The notes under the pieces were generated by a model. The model had not been told where the DNA came from, ran no database searches, and worked only from the letters and a program-made list of their open reading frames with translations. 49,438 bases of DNA from a virus, in IMG/VR virus record IMGVR_UViG_3300028364_000049, positions 1-49,438 of that record; one strand, 5' to 3'. The position numbers and the translations under genes were made by a program. Shown piece by piece: positions 46,694-49,438 of the stretch; positions within the stretch are counted from its first letter, which is position 1, and the number at the start of each line of letters is the position of its first letter.

Positions 46694-46831
46694 AGAGGTA
46701 CGAACAATGGTTTTTATGGTCAAAGAATTTCTAAAGAGGAATTTGAAACGGTTTATAAGAGAAAAGTAAACTACTCTTTTGGAAAAGATAAAGCTTTAAA
46801 TATAGTAGAAAGATATAGTTATGATAATTGA
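46691..46831 (+). pseudogene. 5'-truncated gene fused to a partial attC-like site
   Basis: An open frame without ATG (only TTG 46691) encodes NNGFYGQRISKEEFETVYKR and continues to TGA at 46829-46831. Codon choice and composition look genuine, so this is probably the 3' remnant of a longer gene whose 5' end was lost in a cassette rearrangement. It overlaps the next ATG. Confidence 0.5.
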
Positions 46832-47027
46832 AATAAAATACAACAAAAACTATCAATGGTATGAGTTATGGCAACATTTCTTAAATAATCCAAAAGATAT
46901 ACTTTACCCAATAAATTATAGTAATAATATATGGCATTGCTATTCAAAAGATTTTTTGATTAAAATGGCAATAGAAAAATTTAAAATTAATTATTATCAA
47001 ATAAAATTTACAAATGGCAAAGACTAA
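46821..47027 (+). CDS. hypothetical protein, possibly paired with an RHH protein
   Basis: A 68-residue protein rich in Tyr, Trp and Asn (KYNKNYQWYELWQHFLNNPK). It overlaps the downstream RHH gene by 14 nt, an arrangement like toxin-antitoxin or autoregulated pairs often found in gene cassettes. Function unknown. Confidence 0.52.
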   Translation: MIIEIKYNKNYQWYELWQHFLNNPKDILYPINYSNNIWHCYSKDFLIKMAIEKFKINYYQIKFTNGKD

Positions 47028-47163
47028 AAAAGTAACGGTATCAATGACCGAAGAAACTAAACAGAAAGCACTTGATTTATCTGTTTTAGTGTTAGGAACT
47101 GAAAACATAAGCGGTTACATAAGCTACTTAATAAACAAAGCTCATTTAGAATCCGAAAAGTAG
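47014..47163 (+). CDS. ribbon-helix-helix protein
   Basis: A 49-residue protein: strand KKVTVSMTEETKQKALDLSV then GTENISGYISYLINKA, the CopG/RHH pattern. Overlaps the upstream gene by 14 nt; possible antitoxin-type regulator. Confidence 0.65.
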   Translation: MAKTKKVTVSMTEETKQKALDLSVLVLGTENISGYISYLINKAHLESEK

Positions 47164-47170
47164 TATTAAA

Positions 47171-47296
47171 GGTAACGGATGGTGGTATGGTGTCGTAGCG
47201 GATTAAATGCACGAACCTTTGAATAATAACAGAACTTAATAAACAAAATGAATGATTGATTTAAACGAAAAACCGCTATGCACTATACCACGTGTT
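47171..47296 (+). repeat. attC-like site G, right arm reaching into a coding frame
   Basis: GGTAAC + GGATG + GTGGTATGGTGTCGTAGCGG on the left; CCGCTATGCACTATACCAC + GTGTTATGTGC on the right. The right arm lies downstream of an ATG (47252) that is in frame with the methyltransferase, which suggests that ATG 47297, directly after the site, is the real start. Confidence 0.7.
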
Positions 47297-48073
47297 ATGT
47301 GCTGGGCGGTTGATAATCTAGAACTTCTTAAATCGCAACCTAACGAAAGCGTTGATTTAATTTATAGTGATATACTTTATGGAACAGGTAGAGATTTTGG
47401 TGAATACAAAGACTTGAAACCAAAACAAGATGTGATTGAAAGCCACTACCTACCAAGACTTATTGAAATGAAACGAGTACTAAAACAAAACGGTTCTATT
47501 TACTTACAAATGGACACGAGAATTAATCATTGGATGCGTATTTTGATGGATAAGGTTTTTGGGTATGATAACTTCCAAAATGAAATCGTATGGGCTTATA
47601 GAACGCAAGGATTTAGTAAAAGCAAATGGTCTGAAAAGCACGATGTAGTTTTATTTTACTCTAAAGGAAAATCGTTTACCTTTAATCTTGAAGATGTAAG
47701 AGAAAACGAAATTGGCGAAAGCACACAAAAGAGGTGGCATAAAGAGATAAAAGAGTTTGGAAAGATACCAACTAAAAAGAATGGTAAAACTTACTGGAAT
47801 AGCCCATACTCACCACCTCGTGATTGGATTGATATGAATGCTTTACCGCAAGCCCATACAGAACGAAATGGTTATCCTACCCAAAAACCGAAAGAGTTAA
47901 TTAAACGTTTTGTTTTGGCTTCAAGTAACGAAAATGATGTTGTAGCAGATTATTATTTAGGTAGTGGCACTACTGCCGAAGTTTGCAAAGAGTTAAATAG
48001 AAACTTTATTGGTTGCGATATAAACCCAAACGCTATTGAATTAACTAAAACTCGATTAAATGCAGTAACGTAG
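47297..48073 (+). CDS. beta-class DNA methyltransferase (divergent motif IV)
   Basis: A 258-residue N6-adenine/N4-cytosine-type methyltransferase with the beta order: motif IV first, SAM-binding motif I last. NEIVWAYRTQGFSKSKWSEK and YPTQKPKELIKRFVLAS are typical family blocks, and VADYYLGSGTTAEV is motif I, followed by FIGCDINPNAI. Motif IV reads SDILYG where active enzymes usually have DPPY. ATG 47297 is chosen because the longer form from 47252 runs through an attC-like arm. Probably an orphan methylase protecting phage DNA, if active. Confidence 0.82.
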   Translation: MCWAVDNLELLKSQPNESVDLIYSDILYGTGRDFGEYKDLKPKQDVIESHYLPRLIEMKRVLKQNGSIYLQMDTRINHWMRILMDKVFGYDNFQNEIVWAYRTQGFSKSKWSEKHDVVLFYSKGKSFTFNLEDVRENEIGESTQKRWHKEIKEFGKIPTKKNGKTYWNSPYSPPRDWIDMNALPQAHTERNGYPTQKPKELIKRFVLASSNENDVVADYYLGSGTTAEVCKELNRNFIGCDINPNAIELTKTRLNAVT

Positions 48074-48081
48074 CCTTGTAC

Positions 48082-48130
48082 ATAACGTTGAGTGTAACAC
48101 ATCGTTTTAATGTGTGTTACATATTGTTAC
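48082..48130 (+). repeat. attC-like site H (compact)
   Basis: ATAACGTTGAGTGTAACACAT, a 7-nt loop, and ATGTGTGTTACATATTGTTAC form a short hairpin of the same general design. Confidence 0.55.
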
Positions 48131-48166
48131 CTACTGTGGCGACTTAATAAACTAAAACTTTGATAA

Positions 48167-48406
48167 ATGACTGAATTAAATAAAAAGGCTATGGATATAA
48201 ACGATGAAATAGATATGCAAGACCTTAAACATAAGGTAAAAGAGTTGCAAGAAAAGAACGAAGAATTACAGGTTGAATTAGATATAACTAAAGAGCAATT
48301 AATTTTATCTGGTGATGTGAAACCGTTAAAGGAGGATGAAGAAAAATGCCCTTGTAAACAACCATTTAGCCAGACGTGGTGTGAAACACACGAAAGATGG
48401 ACTTAA
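48167..48406 (+). CDS. coiled-coil cassette protein with Cys cluster
   Basis: A 79-residue protein: a coiled coil (residues 14-46, LKHKVKELQEKNEELQVELD) and a C-terminal Cys/His cluster (KCPCKQPF...WCETHERW) that could bind zinc. Unknown function. Confidence 0.6.
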   Translation: MTELNKKAMDINDEIDMQDLKHKVKELQEKNEELQVELDITKEQLILSGDVKPLKEDEEKCPCKQPFSQTWCETHERWT

Positions 48407-48420
48407 CTTTTTTATGTTTT

Positions 48421-48516
48421 ACAACGTGTTTGAATATGGTGAGTAGCCGACACCTAAAACTTGGCTATGAAAAATGAATGTTTAATCGGCTATTCACTAT
48501 ATTTTGTGTTGTGTGT
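48421..48516 (+). repeat. attC-like site I
   Basis: ACAAC + GTGTTTGA + ATATGGTGAGTAGCCGA on the left; TCGGCTATTCACTATAT + TTTGT + GTTGT on the right. 15 of 17 arm bases match, both mismatches being G-T; loop about 35 nt. Confidence 0.75.
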
Positions 48517-48531
48517 CGTTAATTTAGGAAT

Positions 48532-48726
48532 ATGAAAAATACGACAGTAAAAGAATTAATTGAAATATTAAATGGAATGAACCCTGATGCAATAGTTTGT
48601 CATTTGGAATTAGAGAAAGATACAACTATTTACAGTTCATTTGAAATATGTAGACAATATGATAATGTTACCTATATAGATGATGATGGTGATGATGTTA
48701 AAGGTGATGTGGTAGCTATATACTAA
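48532..48726 (+). CDS. small acidic cassette protein
   Basis: A 64-residue acidic protein (TVKELIEILNGMNPDAIVCH ... YIDDDGDDVKGDVVAIY). The start 'TVKELIEILNGMNPDA' resembles small phage proteins with a ferredoxin-like or KTKEL helix; function unknown. Confidence 0.6.
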   Translation: MKNTTVKELIEILNGMNPDAIVCHLELEKDTTIYSSFEICRQYDNVTYIDDDGDDVKGDVVAIY

Positions 48727-48730
48727 TGGC

Positions 48731-48859
48731 ACACAACGTGTTGTGTATGATTTCGGGCGTAAATAAGTAGTGAATTTAATAGATAAAAACAAAATTATGA
48801 GTGAGCAAAAATTTAGTAAAAAAACAGAAAGTAAGCCTGAATTATATACATTGTTAGTC
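48731..48859 (+). repeat. attC-like site J, right arm in coding sequence
   Basis: ACACAACGTGTTGTGTATGA with GAATTATATACATTGTTAGTC as a weak right arm inside the next gene's frame. Also a compact ACACAAC/GTTGTGT hairpin at 48731-48746. Weaker than sites C, I and K. Confidence 0.45.
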
Positions 48860-49066
48860 ACACGTGCGAAAGTAAGAATGTGGCAAATTGATAGTGTGCT
48901 TACAGGAATAAGATATAGGATTGAGGTTAAAAAATGGTATGGATGGGTTCAGCCATCAATTTCTTATTCAGAGGATGGTCAGTTCTACAATAAATTAGAA
49001 GCTGAAAAATGGTTTAAATATTTAAGTGGCGAAAAAGATAAAAAGAAATTGATAGCGTGGGCGTAG
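48797..49066 (+). CDS. hypothetical cassette protein
   Basis: An 89-residue protein from ATG 48797 (alternatives: 48770, or 48878 just after the putative right arm). The region from MWQIDSVLTGIRYRIEVKKW onward has the look of the real domain (strand-rich, Trp-rich, KWYGWVQPSIS). Unknown function. Confidence 0.55.
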   Translation: MSEQKFSKKTESKPELYTLLVTRAKVRMWQIDSVLTGIRYRIEVKKWYGWVQPSISYSEDGQFYNKLEAEKWFKYLSGEKDKKKLIAWA

Positions 49067-49072
49067 CATTGT

Positions 49073-49203
49073 GCCTAACGGAATGAATAAGAATAGTAGC
49101 GATTAAAAACACAGAGTTATGAAAATTATACATTACTTATATTGGGCGAAAAACTTAGTTAATATGCTATGGTGGAAGCTATTATTTTTATTTGGTGTTA
49201 GGC
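49073..49203 (+). repeat. attC-like site K
   Basis: GCCTAAC + GGAATG + AATAAGAATAGTAGC on the left; GCTATTATTTTTATT + TGGT + GTTAGGC on the right. The end boxes match the integron R''/R' consensus (RYYYAAC and GTTRRRY) exactly; 13 of 15 arm bases pair with both mismatches G-T. The right half lies inside the reading frame starting at 49119. Confidence 0.78.
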
Positions 49204-49430
49204 GTAGTGCGTTGCCTATACCTAAAGGAATGTACTGTTATAACCCTGATATAGAAAAGAACAAAGCAAAGAAAGACTTTAGTACATATTATATAAACCC
49301 TTGCAAATATTACAAAACTTTAGGGCGTAGATATAATGGATGTAGTTACTTAGGAATAATTACTGATGATATGACCTTTGGTGACCAATGTAAAATGTGT
49401 GGCGAGAATTATGGTGATGAAGACGAATAG
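49119..49430 (+). CDS. Cys-containing cassette protein
   Basis: A 103-residue protein: hydrophobic N-terminus (LYWAKNLVNMLWWKLLFLFG), then LPIPKGMYCYNPD, INPCKYYKTLGRRYNGCSYL and DQCKMCGENYGDE, with four Cys suited to metal binding. The attC-like right arm covers codons 21-28, so translation may instead begin at ATG 49230, which is preceded by AAAGGA. TAG is followed by CATTACGC, the likely left end of the next site, at the window edge. Confidence 0.58.
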   Translation: MKIIHYLYWAKNLVNMLWWKLLFLFGVRRSALPIPKGMYCYNPDIEKNKAKKDFSTYYINPCKYYKTLGRRYNGCSYLGIITDDMTFGDQCKMCGENYGDEDE

Positions 49431-49438
49431 CATTACGC

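Noticed and set aside
633-49000. Numerous long - strand open frames
   Set aside because: All lie opposite better-supported + strand genes, lack promoters or family motifs and look like shadow frames of AT-rich coding DNA.

Overview
The window looks like part of a large tailed-phage genome whose host is probably a member of the Bacteroidota. All recognised protein genes lie on the + strand. They are short, AT-rich and packed with 1-20 nt gaps or stop/start overlaps, and leaders are A-rich with few Shine-Dalgarno sequences. Promoters have the Bacteroidota form: TTTG or TTNGG, then 19-20 nt, then TAnnTTTG or TAnnTTAG. No capsid, terminase, polymerase or ribosomal gene was recognised, so this appears to be an accessory and host-takeover section. 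No tRNA, rRNA or CRISPR array was recognised by eye.

Layout. (1) 0.1-4.9 kb: RNA and DNA processing genes, namely an RNA ligase, a GIY-YIG homing endonuclease, a PD-(D/E)XK nuclease with cysteines placed as for an iron-sulfur cluster, a MazG/DUF550-like pyrophosphohydrolase, a ribbon-helix-helix protein and a 2H phosphoesterase. (2) 5.0-13.9 kb: a glycosylation island of at least seven glycosyltransferase reading frames. One is split by a homing endonuclease plus a small RHH gene, and another is broken by frameshifts. A NADAR-family gene lies inside the island. (3) 14.0-20.5 kb: membrane proteins, an amidase-LysM endolysin, P-loop kinases and a Zn-finger DNA-binding protein. Several proteins here (and one at 4.4 kb) start with an MKLKxLLxEG-like peptide resembling T4 capsid-targeting/prohead-protease signals. 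(4) 20.6-26.3 kb: a MoxR/CobS-like AAA+ ATPase paired with a HExxH + vWA (CobT-like) protein, plus small genes. (5) 26.4-30.4 kb: an NAD/nucleotide module, with a PRPP-synthetase-like protein, a deoxyribosyltransferase-fold protein and a nicotinamide phosphoribosyltransferase split into two overlapping genes. (6) 30.5-34.7 kb: small genes, including a lipoprotein zincin.

(7) 34.7-37.6 kb is largely non-coding and repeat-rich. It holds iteron-like tandem repeats, a G-quadruplex motif, four exact copies of a 17-mer, a 16-bp perfect inverted repeat and at least seven Bacteroidota-type promoters on both strands. Five related short G-rich transcription units lie here, two of them facing promoters on the other strand. 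It is a candidate replication origin or regulatory RNA region. (8) 37.6-44.6 kb: very small genes behind near-identical promoter repeats, including a lineage-specific family of short helical proteins (about a dozen members, one tandem triplet, one broken copy), a KH-domain protein, an LPD29-like protein and an HNH protein.

(9) 44.6-49.4 kb has a different organisation. Each gene, or pair of small genes, is separated by a 50-130 nt imperfect palindrome with complementary xxxTAAC/GTTAxxx ends, an asymmetric unpaired spacer and a 15-17 bp inner arm whose mismatches are mostly G-T. This is the architecture of integron attC sites. The cargo includes a DUF3850/ASCH-like protein, a divergent DNA methyltransferase, an RHH protein and unknown small proteins. 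A related site sits at 35.6 kb. I regard this phage-borne, attC-like cassette array as the most interesting feature of the window.
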